The notes under the pieces were generated by a model that was not told the DNA's origin, ran no database searches, and saw only the letters and a program-made list of their open reading frames with translations. From Lepturacanthus savala (lineage: Eukaryota > Chordata > Actinopteri > Scombriformes > Trichiuridae), in assembly GCA_030544235.1 (NCBI GenBank), contig CM060478.1:1659727-1723726 (forward strand): a stretch of 64,000 nucleotides of DNA, written 5' to 3'. Of this stretch, positions 11,061 to 20,549 are shown one piece after another. Every line of letters starts with the position of its first letter. The first letter of the stretch is position 1. A program made the translations under genes and the position numbers.

Positions 11061-12180
11061 AATTTACATTTATGGCTAGAAAATTATTTGCATAATTTAT
11101 TTTTCAAATAAAATGTCATATTCCAAAAGAAAAATCACTTTCCACAAAAAGAGTTTAAAGTCACAGAAGAAATTATCTAAAATAAATTTTATCTGAATGG
11201 TCTTTGCAACTTCCTTCTTCCAAGGAATAAAAAGCAGAATTTCTATGTAAGAAAAATGAGACTGATTGACTGAATTCAAATGTATTTTTTATTTACTTTA
11301 ATATTCATTAGACATACACAAAATGACCTGTTCTCTTCACAGCTCCAGAGAAAAGCTTGAGAGAGACATAAAAACTATATTCAGATGATTTCTGGCTCCT
11401 ACAAAGACAAATATATCTTATTAGAGATGGCAGAACTTCAAATAACATCCAGGAAAAAAAGTGTATAGTATGTCAGTTTTAATATTTGGCAAAAAAGTCA
11501 ACTTTAACTTGTTTTAAATGTCATTTTACAACCTGGAATTAATATAGAAAGAAGTGTCTGTGAATGACTCAGAGGCAAATTTATGAAATGTCAGAGAAAA
11601 GCAAACTAAATACTATAAAAACATGGAGCATCATGCATTCGTTACCAATTCAGATGTTAATGTTTTGAAATCAATGTAAAAATAAAACACAACCACTCAC
11701 ACACTTGTGAATTCTGAGCATTTCCATTTCACTTCATTCGAGCGGGAGATAATACAATGTCATTTCCAGGGATGTGAGTGAAAGACTTAATCTTAAAACA
11801 ACGTTTTAATGCATGGTGAAGTATCTCTTCAAACGGCACCACCGGTTATAATGAGAAGCCTTTTTTTTCCCCCCGACTCCTCTAACCATGGCGGGAAATT
11901 GTCTACCTCTGCATTACAGTGATGAGAATGTAATGAGGAAAAGGCGTCAGATTAGACTTCAAACCGACCGTGCGTCCACCGCTGATGAAATGGGAAAAGA
12001 AACAGTAATAAATAAATAATGGTAAACGCTGTTTTGATCAGCTGAAGCCGAGCGTTTGTCATGTAATGAATTCAGTCACATCCTATAGCTGAGCTCTGGT
12101 TTCATCACCAGATGTTGGTTTTCCTGTTGGAGCAGTGAAAATGAAATGGAACTGAGGTTTTGATTTATTTCATTTAATTC
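11061..12180. other. Unique DNA with a possible regulatory island
   Basis: 11,061-11,690 is AT-rich with nothing recognised. 11,700-12,060 is richer in CpG and in distinct motifs (GGCGGGAAATT, GTAATGAGGAAAAGGCGTCAG, CCGACCGTGCG), and holds no repeat. That part is a candidate conserved non-coding element. No exon is evident. Confidence 0.35.
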
Positions 12181-12650
12181 ATTTAAAGGCTCAAACAGCA
12201 CATTGTTTTTTATTGGAGCCAACAGAGCTCATAGTCAATGGCCATAGAACCGTCAAAAGTGTTAAGAAATGGTAAAGTTTTGGCGTATTGATTGGGAACA
12301 GTAGTCTGATTGATGTCACCAAGGTTCATGTCAACACCTCCAACTCTCTAGCGCCACCAACTGGTTAAAGTTTCTGGATGTCATTTTTGAACCGTGCATC
12401 TGATTTTCAAAAAGAAATCTTTGGAGCAACGATAGCATTTTCCACCTCAATAGATTTTCCACCATTTTGGATTGTAGCGGCCAATAACGTCTTTAAAATG
12501 TAATAGTAAATAAAAGTCCTGCTTTCAGCACTTTTATTACATTATTGACCTATTACATCAATGTGAAAACCCATACTATCTTCAGGCATTGGAATTCTGT
12601 TCCTAAATCAAATGCATCATGAGGTATGAGCCAATTAAAGCACCCCCTAG

Positions 12651-12663
12651 GGGTCAAAGGTCA
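12651..12663 (+). promoter_or_regulatory. DR1 nuclear-receptor-type element
   Basis: GGGTCAAAGGTCA is one base off the DR1 consensus AGGTCA-A-AGGTCA bound by HNF4, RXR and PPAR dimers. It sits in one arm of the inverted repeat, so it is probably repeat-borne. Function is inference. Confidence 0.45.
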
Positions 12664-12837
12664 CTTATTCATTATTGGCCTGGTGAACAAAAACACATTT
12701 TCTGATAATAAGCTAATTAAATTATTGGCAAAGAGTTATTACTTCAACACTTTTACTATGTAATTGGACAGTTATTACATTATTGGCCTATTACGTAAAA
12801 AAAAAAACACCATCTGAAGGAAACTCAATAAATCTGG

Positions 12838-12850
12838 TGACCTTTGACCT
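12838..12850 (-). promoter_or_regulatory. Perfect DR1 nuclear-receptor-type element
   Basis: On the minus strand this reads AGGTCAAAGGTCA, an exact DR1. It is the mirror partner of the near-perfect site 187 bp upstream, in the opposite arm. Confidence 0.5.
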
Positions 12851-13150
12851 CTAGGGGGCACTGTAATTGGCAAAAATGTCTCATGATGTGTTGGGTTATG
12901 ATTTGCTTTGTCACATTAATGGTTGTCGCCCATTTTTAAGGTTTCGGCCGCCATCTTGGATTATATTAAAATCAACAAACATATTCCATTGACCACATAT
13001 TTTCGCTACCAAACTTGACACAGATGATGTTTAGAGTCTGACACACGTTATAATGATGTGATTTTATTGTCTGTCAAAGCTTTCAGCCAATCAGAGCCAA
13101 TCAGATTTGATGGAGAAGCTGCCAAACAGGAAGTGGACTTATATCTCAGC

Positions 13151-14904
13151 CAAACAGCCAAAATCTAGGCCTTATTCACAGTTTGGCCTATTTTTTTTTA
13201 CCATTAAAATCACCCAGTAACACTTATCATAATCTAAACCCAGATTTACTCTAAAATGAACCTTTTCAAACCTCAAACTGGCTGATAATTGTCATGCACA
13301 TCTTTAAATTGTTAAGCAAATAATATAGGCCTGGTGTTGTGCTCACTGAAAGGCTGTTTCTGCCATTTGAAACAACGGACTAATTATAGTGCTGTAGGAT
13401 TAATGAGGCGGTAATTTATCTAAACTGATAGCTAGTTTCCTAGCTACAGAACAATTGTGGTAAACAACATGAACTGCTCCTTCAGCAGCAACCACAACCA
13501 CAGCTTCTGTGTTAACTGAGGACGACGGCGTGGCAGATGCATCACTTGACACAGATTGGTTGCAAAGCAAAACAAAATACAGCCCTCCCAAAAAAATATT
13601 GGCAGACATGAACAGGATGATCTACTGAATTAATGAATTTAAATGAAATGGAAATTCACTCTGGTTGTATTCTGACAGCCTCTAAAAGCCTGAGAGTCAG
13701 ACAATAATCCCACAAACGTCTTCAACTAGTGAAATAGTCACTGTCAACGTGTAAAGTAGGTTCATGCATACCGTAAATTCTCTAATATAGAGCCAAGCCT
13801 TTACTGGAGCAAGACCAAGCAACATGGACTTCCAATAGAATACAGAAAAACAAGATTTTGGTCCATTTGAACCTATAATATTCAAGGTTGAATTATTGAA
13901 AATGTACATTTACCATAAAAATTAACAACAAATATCAGTAACTTAGTGTTCAGCATAAATTCCAGTGTAGAAATAAAGAATATAGTGCAACTGTTAGATA
14001 ATTTACATTGTAAGATAAAGCAAATTTAACTGAGGGATGGCAATGATGCTAAATGCTAAAAGTCTAATAAAGTATATAAACTTTACCATAGGCCATTGTA
14101 GCCATGGTTGATATTTTACTTCTCTGGTGTCTTTCTAATGAGATAAAAAACTCTCATCTGTATATTTTTGCGTTCAATTAGACATTTAAAAATGTTGATT
14201 CTAATAAGAGCCTGGGCCTGTATTAGAGACCAGCTTTTAGTTACCCACCAACAGCTAGTTGCTAATAGAATACCGACCTATATTAGAGAATTTACGGTAC
14301 ATAAATACAACTGTTTACACACATAAAACCTAATGTTTCTCCTTGTAATGGCTGCAGTATTTTAGCACAGCAGTAGTAAATAAACCTGAGCCTCTAAATG
14401 TAGAATCTCACAACTAAAAGGGAAAAGTAGATAAAAAAAATTGTAGCTCTGGAGAGAATTTGAAGTCATAATGTTCCTGTTGTTTCCAGTGGAAAGGAAA
14501 TTTGATACGAGTTGTTCTACAGCTGTTTTTTTGGATGAATTGGATTGGATTATTTATCTGTGGTCATCTCATCTTGCTGTTTCAACAGTAATGTCCAACC
14601 GAGACGTTCTGGAGCAGTGGTCAAACTTTAATTTGAGATAACGTCTACAGCACCAAGGACAATGTTCTGTTTCTAAAACTAAACGTGAACCACAAAAACA
14701 TCTTTTCAATTAGGGTTATGAAAATATGGTAATGAAGTCTGAATTCTGCTTCATGCTCTGTTTGTAGCTTATGGCAACAGCCTCATTAGAAAAAACTAAT
14801 CGTGACAGATGGAAACTAGCTTGATTTTTCAAAATAAATCACTGGTGTATGAGACTTTTTTTGGTTTCATGTAATTCATATATTGGTATTGTACTTACCC
14901 CATT
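13151..14904. other. Unique AT-rich DNA, no gene recognised
   Basis: Open frames of 69 and 70 codons on the minus strand (13,400-13,609 and 13,697-13,909) show no domain or splice support. CTGTATTAGAGACCAGC-like and TCTAATATAGAG-like sequences recur weakly around 13,780 and 14,280. Nothing else stands out. Confidence 0.5.
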
Positions 14905-15219
14905 ACGCCCTAATTTTTCTAAAAAGCTGAGATATAAAATCTATGTTTTCACAGTTAGACATGACAAGGAGGCTTTTATTTTGAAGGACATACAATTTGG
15001 GAGGTCACATGACCAGGATATCCCTATTGCTGATGGACATTTGACATGTGAGCATCATTGTCTCACAACTGAAGGTTGACTTTTATTCAGTAAACTGTAT
15101 TATTATTTTTATTATTTACATTTAATTTAATTTTAATGTTTCTTTTTAATGGTTTGTTGCCATATGTCAACAATACATAAATATGGAGTCCCATTGACTT
15201 ACATAACTACACTATCCTA
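14905..15219 (+). repeat. Dispersed repeat R1, copy B (first of a tandem pair)
   Basis: Runs from TAATTTTTCTAAAAAGCTG through GATATAAAATCTATG, GGCTTTTATTTTGAAGGACA, TCACATGACCAGGATATCC, CTATTGCTGATGGACATT and TTGCCATATGTCAACAAT to CCCATTGACTTACATAA. The next copy follows head to tail with a 309-bp period. Confidence 0.9.
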
Positions 15220-15504
15220 ATTTTTCAAAAAAAACCTGTGATATAAAATCTATGTTTTCACAGTTAGACATGACAACGGGGCTTTTATTTTGAAAGACAT
15301 ACAATTTAGGAGGTCACATGACCAGGATATCCCTATTGCTGATGGATATTTAACATGTGAGCATTAATGTCTCATAACCAAAGAGACATAGTCTTTTATT
15401 CAGAATTTTGGAAAGTTTTCACCAAACAATATGCAAATATGGACAATTCCTAGTGTATACAATCTAATGGAGTCCCATTGACTTACATAGCATGAAACTA
15501 TCCT

Positions 15505-15556
<52 letters not shown>

Positions 15557-15595
15557 TATGACATTTTCATGCAATAGAGAGTTAAATAAAGGTTT
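15219..15595 (+). repeat. Dispersed repeat R1, copy C (second of the tandem pair)
   Basis: Same block order as copy B. The right end (AAACTATCCTGAGACT) runs into an (AT)n tract and then GCAATAGAGAGTTAA, which matches GCAATAGAGCGTTAA beside copy F at 43.2 kb. Confidence 0.9.
15512..15554 (+). repeat. (AT)n microsatellite
   Basis: About 43 bp of pure AT alternation inside the right end of R1 copy C. Confidence 0.95.
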
Positions 15596-15748
15596 ATTTA
15601 ATTCAACAGTCTTTCCTCCTGTGTGGTTTAGTTTGATCAAAACAAACACACCTTTGCCATATAACCCTCATAGATCATAAAGACTTCTGCAGGATTTATA
15701 TCCTGTTCTTGTGTTGACTCACTTTTGCTTCATTAATTATTGTTCTAG

Positions 15749-15781
<33 letters not shown>

Positions 15782-16270
15782 GATGAGTGACTGATTACTG
15801 CTCTAATCAGCAGATGAGCTGCAGCTGCTTCCCTGGTTTTAGGAGCAGGCAGACAGATGTTAACAGAGCGATAGGGTATTGGGCTTTGACTCTCTCTCAA
15901 TTCATCTCTCCTGTTCTTTTGTCCTCCATCTCCTCTCTGCTGCTTCCATCCCTGCACTGGCCTCACCTCCACCCATCAATCATCTTTATACGTCACATGA
16001 TCGCAGCGTGATCACAGTGAAATATGTTCCCGTCAGTACCTTTAATGTAAGTGCAGTAAAACCTAGTAATGATAGTGAATTAATAATAAAACACATTAAA
16101 AAAACTGCAATAATAAATGTGTATACTGATGTAATCAGTGTGTGTGTGTGTGGTCTGGTGTGTCCAGTACCTTCTTCCTGACCGCAGCAGAGGGAAAAGG
16201 TCATTATACCTTAATAATTATCTTTGCCTTAAATGTCTTTAAAATGTCTAAACTGTCTTTAAAGCAGGGT
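15596..16270. other. Unique DNA with a CA repeat
   Basis: (CA)14 lies at 15,751-15,779. The rest (for example CCTCACCTCCACCCATCAATC near 15,961) shows no recognised repeat. Overlapping short frames on both strands give no evidence of a gene. Confidence 0.5.
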
Positions 16271-16274
16271 AGAA

Positions 16275-16545
16275 CAGGGGTTCTCAAAGTGGGGTCCGGG
16301 AACCTCCAGGGGACCTTGTGGGGGGGCCAAGGGGTCCACAATATCATTCATGTAAGGAAGACTGCTATATTTAAAATAATTCAAAAATAAAAGCATTTAA
16401 TATTCCATTATCATATTTATTCTCTATTATTTGTGCATTATTTGCACACAAATGCATTTAATTTCAAATTTTATTTTCCATTTTATATACTGAGGTGGAA
16501 ATGAAGAGATGCATGAAATATTTCTTATATATAGTAGAGTACAAA
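16275..16545 (+). mobile_element. hAT-type transposon end (CAGGGGTTCTCAAAGTGG)
   Basis: The sequence from 16,275 starts CAGGGGTTCTCAAAGTGGGG then TCCGGGAACCTCCAGGGG, the typical terminal sequence of vertebrate hAT elements of the CAGGGGTTCTCAA class. The AT-rich interior resembles the element ending at 25,789. The opposite terminus is missing here because R1 copy D follows directly. No transposase is present. Confidence 0.75.
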
Positions 16546-16870
16546 TTTTTAAAAATGTTTTATTACCTAAAATGGACTAAATAATAAAGAAAAGTTGTAA
16601 ACAGAGTCTCAGGATAGTTTCATGTTATATAAGTCAATGGGACTTCATTAGGTTGTTACACTAGGAATTTTCCATATTTATATATTGTTGACAATCATTA
16701 AAAACAAACATAGAAATTAAACTAAATATAAATAATAATAATACAGTGCTCACATGTCAAATGTCCATCAGCAATAGGGATATCCTGGTCATGTGACCTC
16801 ATTAATTGTATGTTCTTCAAAATAAAAGCCCCCTTTTCATGCCTAACTGTAAAAACTTTGAATAATTTAA
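16546..16870 (-). repeat. Dispersed repeat R1, copy D
   Basis: Reverse orientation: TTTTATTACCTAAAATGG, GTCTCAGGATAGTTTCATG, TAAGTCAATGGGACTTC, AGCAATAGGGATATCCTGG, TCATGTGACCTCAT and CAAAATAAAAGCCCCCTTTT. It faces copies B/C across about 950 bp, forming a loose inverted pair. Confidence 0.9.
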
Positions 16871-17884
16871 GGAACATGGGATTCCACCAAACCGGAAAAA
16901 AAAAATCTCGCTGGACATGGAAAGATAAGAAGGCCAGAACTCCATTGACCTACTTTTTCCTATAACTTTTAGTAGAAACCACTTCAGGCACTTCTTAAAT
17001 GACAAAATTCAAACAGTATGAGACAGATTTTCTCACCTCTTGGCCTTAAGTGACACAGATTTACCTTTAAACTCAGGAAGGATAGAGACAGAACTATCTA
17101 GACTCCTTTTCTTCAATCAACCTTCCTGAACTAACTTCAACAACATTAACTCTTGTCTGTATTTGATTGTCAATACCTCCACATCAAATCAATATATAGA
17201 AAGAGTGTCATCTGGTTGAATTGCTATTGTCTGGTTTACTGATATTTCCTGATATGCTGTTGGTGCAGAGGTCATTTATTATCCAAAACCTGTACACTGG
17301 CCAGCAGGAAGCTCGGCCTTGATGCAGCCGGTTTGCCCCGGTGCTTCTTCTGATATTGAGATGGACACAGAGATGTTCTTGCTTGTCTATGTGGTCAGCA
17401 TCTTAGCTGGTTGTTCACAAATATTTCATGAGGTTGGACTTGTTAATGTGATGTCTACATTTGGAAAACTCATGTACAGTAGCAGAAACCACCAGGAGGA
17501 GAGTTTCCAAAGTAAGGAGTCGACCATGTGACCATGGTTTTGAGAACAAAGGGGAATAAATCCAAAATGTGCATATACATAAATACATTGTAGCATAAGA
17601 TGCATGTAGAATTTGATTTATTTGCAAATATTAAATAAAAATGTATTCATACAGCAGCTAGCTAGCTGGTAAATTCGATGCTCAATGTCCAAAATTGCCC
17701 ATCTTTACTTCCCACGACAAATTCCTGGAAGTTTAATCAGAAATCTTCCGCCCCTTTTCAAACCTAGTAGTGACAGGACAAGAAATAGGCAGGAAACCTT
17801 CATAAATACCTCTTCAATTAGCTTCTTTAGGCCAGTTTCTTCAATGAAATGTTGGCAACAGTGGCAGGTTAATGTTAGCTAAGT
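16871..17884. other. Unique DNA, no gene recognised
   Basis: Frames at 17,319-17,531 (+) and 17,415-17,627 (-) overlap and have no recognisable domain. A short GCTAGCTAGC run lies near 17,657. Confidence 0.5.
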
Positions 17885-18110
17885 ATGATTACCAAGGAGG
17901 TGATGTTTTAGCCAGCGTTTTGTCAGTCTGTCTGTTTGTTAGCAAAATAACTCCGATGATTTTGGACAGATTCTCCTCAAATTTTCAGGGAATGTTGGGA
18001 ATGGTAGCATAAATAGATGATCAATTTTGGTAATGATCCGGAAAAAATCCTGGTTTCTGGGTTGCTTTGAATATTCTGGTAATGATCCGATAAATGGACT
18101 TCAATCTGAC
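17885..18110 (+). repeat. Dispersed repeat R5, copy 1
   Basis: ACCAAGGAGGTGATGTTTT, GTCTGTCTGTTTGTTAGCA, AATGATCCGG and AATCCTGGTTTCTGG recur in the same order at 41,615-41,850. The same text is familiar from a widespread animal MITE-like repeat with an ACCAAGGAGGTTATGTTTTC start. Class is not certain. Confidence 0.7.
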
Positions 18111-19485
18111 ACTGAGTGCTTTTCCAGTTTGATATTATATATAATCTCTTCTATTCTTGCTGATCAATGAGCTCACCTCTTCTTTAAAGTGCTTTGTGAA
18201 CGTTATTTGAGGGTCATATTGCAAAATGTCCCACTTTTTAGCTTGAAGCTTTGAGATGTTTTGTGGATCACCTTGACAACCCTTCTTAAAAAGATTCCGC
18301 CGCCTTTGAGAAACAAGGTGATTCACTTGAATCAAAAATCTCCTTTTGAAACGTGGCGTCTCTATTCAGACTGTCTATTGTGCTACGTTTTAGGATGTGA
18401 CCCCATCAAGGCCAACTCTCTCTGTAAAACTACTACACTGCAGATAGAAATGTGCTTTTTTCACAGGATTTGATGAACAATGATCATTGATCAATGATCA
18501 TTCCTTTCACATCACAATAAGCAAACAGTTTGAAAACAACAGATAATATTGGGGACTTTTTACACAATAATGATGGTTCCAGGCTCCAATCTTTGCTTTG
18601 GAAACCAATCAAAACACCATGATTGCATTGATTGGTTTCTCCTTTCTGTTAAAAGAAACTGTGCTGATCAATAGTTTCCTAATAAACCAAGGTTGTTTTT
18701 GTTGGACGCTGAGCTTTTCTGCCTTTTGGCTTTAACAAAACACATTTTAGAATAATTTAATTTCAATTTAACCTATTAATGCCTATGAGCCTTTAAGTCT
18801 ATGACTCTTATTTTATACTTAAAATAAAAAATCTAAATGTTACTCATACAGGTTTTTCTTTTGACATGATAGTAGACAACTTTCTATGTTTTAAGCAAAA
18901 GTTTCCAAATCTCTCCTCTCATATACGTCATCAACTTGTTGCCAAAGACAAACCCTTCCAGAAAGAGGTCATTTTATTTAGATTATCATGATCTTCCACC
19001 TTAAAACATACACATCTATTTAACCTATTATGTCTCTAGAATAATCCCACAAAAAAGAATTTTGTACATGGGGAAAAAATAGATAACATTATTGTTAGTG
19101 ACTTTACTTAAATATATATGCATGAAAAACCTTAATCAACAAACAAAAGCATATATAGAGAGATAATATAGAATTACAGAAAAACCTGCCATCATGATAT
19201 AACTAAAGACTATAAACTACAAAAAGAAATTCTAATATTACCAAATAACCATTAACTGAGCTCCACTTAAATCCAATTAGGATTTAAGGCTCAATTGGGA
19301 CAAACCATTACAGAAGGGAAACCAATCCAACAATGTTTTAAAAGGCTATTAAATAAAGGTTATTAGTGTTCAGCATTTAGCACATCATTAAGATATTTAT
19401 TCATACATTTTAACATTCTTCACTCATACAGTTTACACCACAATCACACATAGATACAAACATTATGATGTCAGCCCATCATTGT
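18111..19485. other. Unique AT-rich DNA with short palindromes
   Basis: A perfect 24-bp palindrome lies at 18,479-18,502 (arm AATGATCATTGA). A 12-bp hairpin pair, GAAACCAATCAA at 18,601-18,612 and TTGATTGGTTTC at 18,628-18,639, places two CCAAT boxes face to face. No exon is recognised. Confidence 0.55.
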
Positions 19486-19489
19486 CTAG

Positions 19490-19868
19490 TCATATTTGGT
19501 GGGAGGTCTGTTGTGTGTGTGTCTTTCCCAGTTCCAGATGCAAATAGGTGTGTGCCATCCCCGTGCAGCCATTGGTGGAAGGGTTCTACACCCTGGCTTC
19601 TGATTGGCTGGCAGAGAACCACCGGATATATAAGAGGCCAAGATGGCAGCTGACAGCAGCAGTTGTACATCACCCTCCTCCTCTTCCAACTGGTCCCATT
19701 GGTGTTTATTTTAGTTTTGTTAAGTGAGGGTGGACAGTTTTATTTCTCTTGTGTGATGAGGTAGAGCAATTTAACCCCTCAGTATTATACCTTTTTGTTG
19801 TGTTTTCATTTTTGTAAATAAACTATTTTGTTAAATTCAACTACATTCTTGTTCCGTGGCTGCTTGGG
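19490..19868 (+). repeat. Promoter-bearing repeat R8, copy 1 (LTR-like)
   Basis: From left to right the sequence holds an octamer ATGCAAAT (19,538-19,545), CCATTGG (19,569-19,575), TGATTGGCT (19,601-19,609), a TATA box TATATAA (19,627-19,633) and a YY1-like AAGATGGC (19,640-19,647). AATAAA lies further down near 19,818. This order fits U3-R of an LTR; a LINE 5' UTR with a YY1 site is the alternative. Related copies lie inverted at 20,110-20,545 and direct at 55,215-55,450. No protein-coding part of an element is seen. Confidence 0.55.
19537..19648 (+). promoter_or_regulatory. Composite promoter: octamer, two CCAAT, TATA, YY1-like
   Basis: Spacing is compact: octamer to first CCAAT about 24 bp, TATA box about 18 bp after the second CCAAT, and the YY1-like AAGATGGC about 7 bp after the TATA box. 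The same series is kept in the two other copies (TATTTATAAG at 20.4 kb minus; weakened GCTATATGAG at 55.4 kb). Activity is inferred from motif content only. Confidence 0.5.
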
Positions 19869-19889
19869 ACTTGGCGAAGATGAGGCTCC

Positions 19890-20093
19890 CAGTGGTGTCA
19901 AACTGTGGTTGTGGAGGGCTGGTGTGGGTGCAGGTTTTTGTTCCAACCAAGCAGTAACACCTCATTCTACTAATGAAGGTCCTTAGCCAGGGCTCTAGTG
20001 GTTGATTAGCAGTAGAATCCGGTGTGTAATTCCTTGGTTGGAACAAAAGCCTGCACCCACTCTGGCCCTCGAGGACTGGAGTTTACACATGTG
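19890..20093 (+). mobile_element. Palindromic hAT-type MITE, older copy (204 bp)
   Basis: Starts CAGTGGTGTCAAACTGTGG and ends CTGGAGTTTACACATGTG, with GGTGTGGGTGCAGGTTTTTG and its mirror GAACAAAAGCCTGCACCCAC inside. Length and internal order match the copy at 20,196-20,398, but both termini have decayed. Flanking 8-mers GAGGCTCC and TAGACTCA agree at only five of eight sites, so the target-site duplication is doubtful. Confidence 0.8.
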
Positions 20094-20109
20094 CTAGACT
20101 CACTGGACC

Positions 20110-20545
20110 GGGGCGTAAAACAAATAAGTCAACATATAAACATTTGGCAGTCCAAAAAACTCACAAAAACCCAGTATGACCAGTTGGGTATAAACCAGGG
20201 GTGGGCAATCCTGGTCCTGGAGGGCCGGTGTGGGTGCAGGTTTTTGTTCCAACCAAGAAGTTACACACCTGATTCTACTAATGAAGGCCTTGGCAATGGC
20301 TCTAGAGGTTGATTAGTAGAATTAGGTGTGTAACTTCTTGGTTGGAACAAAAACCTGCACCCACACTGGCCCTCCAGGACCAGGATTGCCCACCCCTGGT
20401 ATAAACTAAAATGAGGAATGCCTGCTGCCATCTTGGCCTCTTATAAATACCCTCCATGTCAGCCAATCACAGGCCAGGGTGTAGAGCCTTCCCACCAATG
20501 GCTGCACAGGTATGGCACACACCTGTTTGCATATGAAATTAGGGC
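20110..20545 (-). repeat. Promoter-bearing repeat R8, copy 2, split by a MITE
   Basis: Reading the minus strand from 20,545: ATATGCAAACAGGTGTGTGCCA, GCCATTGGTGGGAAGG, GTGATTGGCTGACATGG, TATTTATAAGAGGCC, AAGATGGCAGC. After the MITE insertion the copy continues with CCAACTGGTC, a 10-mer also present downstream of the promoter in copy 1. The two copies therefore form an inverted pair about 0.6 kb apart. Confidence 0.7.
20196..20398 (+). mobile_element. Palindromic hAT-type MITE with perfect 8-bp TSD (203 bp)
   Basis: Termini are CAGGGGTGGGCAATCCTGG and its mirror CAGGATTGCCCACCCCTG. The two halves are nearly perfect reverse complements throughout. The flanks are GTATAAAC at 20,188-20,195 and GTATAAAC at 20,399-20,406: an intact 8-bp target-site duplication, the hallmark of hAT transposition. 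There is no transposase, so it depends on another element. The TSD and the near-perfect palindrome argue for a fairly recent insertion. Confidence 0.95.
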
Positions 20546-20549
20546 AGAC

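Larger units (their letters stand above)
12181..13150. repeat. Dispersed-repeat-like segment with internal inverted repeat
   Basis: TCATGAGG...CCAATTAAAGCACCCCCTAG then GGTCAAAGGTCA at about 12,605-12,670 is repeated in reverse complement at about 12,832-12,905. GTTTTTATTACATTATTGACCTATTAC-like blocks at 12,525-12,560 and 12,765-12,800 repeat in direct order. CGCCACCAACTGGT, CCACCATTTTGGATT and GCCGCCATCTTGGATT are motifs often met in teleost dispersed repeats. Element class is unknown. Confidence 0.55.

Noticed and set aside
10765..11061. 98-codon Phe/Tyr/Ile-rich frame resembling a membrane protein
   Set aside because: Translation of an A-rich low-complexity tract on the opposite strand.
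19490..19868. Naming R8 as an LTR of a specific retroelement
   Set aside because: No primer-binding site, polypurine tract or gag-pol sequence was identified; motif order alone does not separate an LTR from a LINE 5' UTR.
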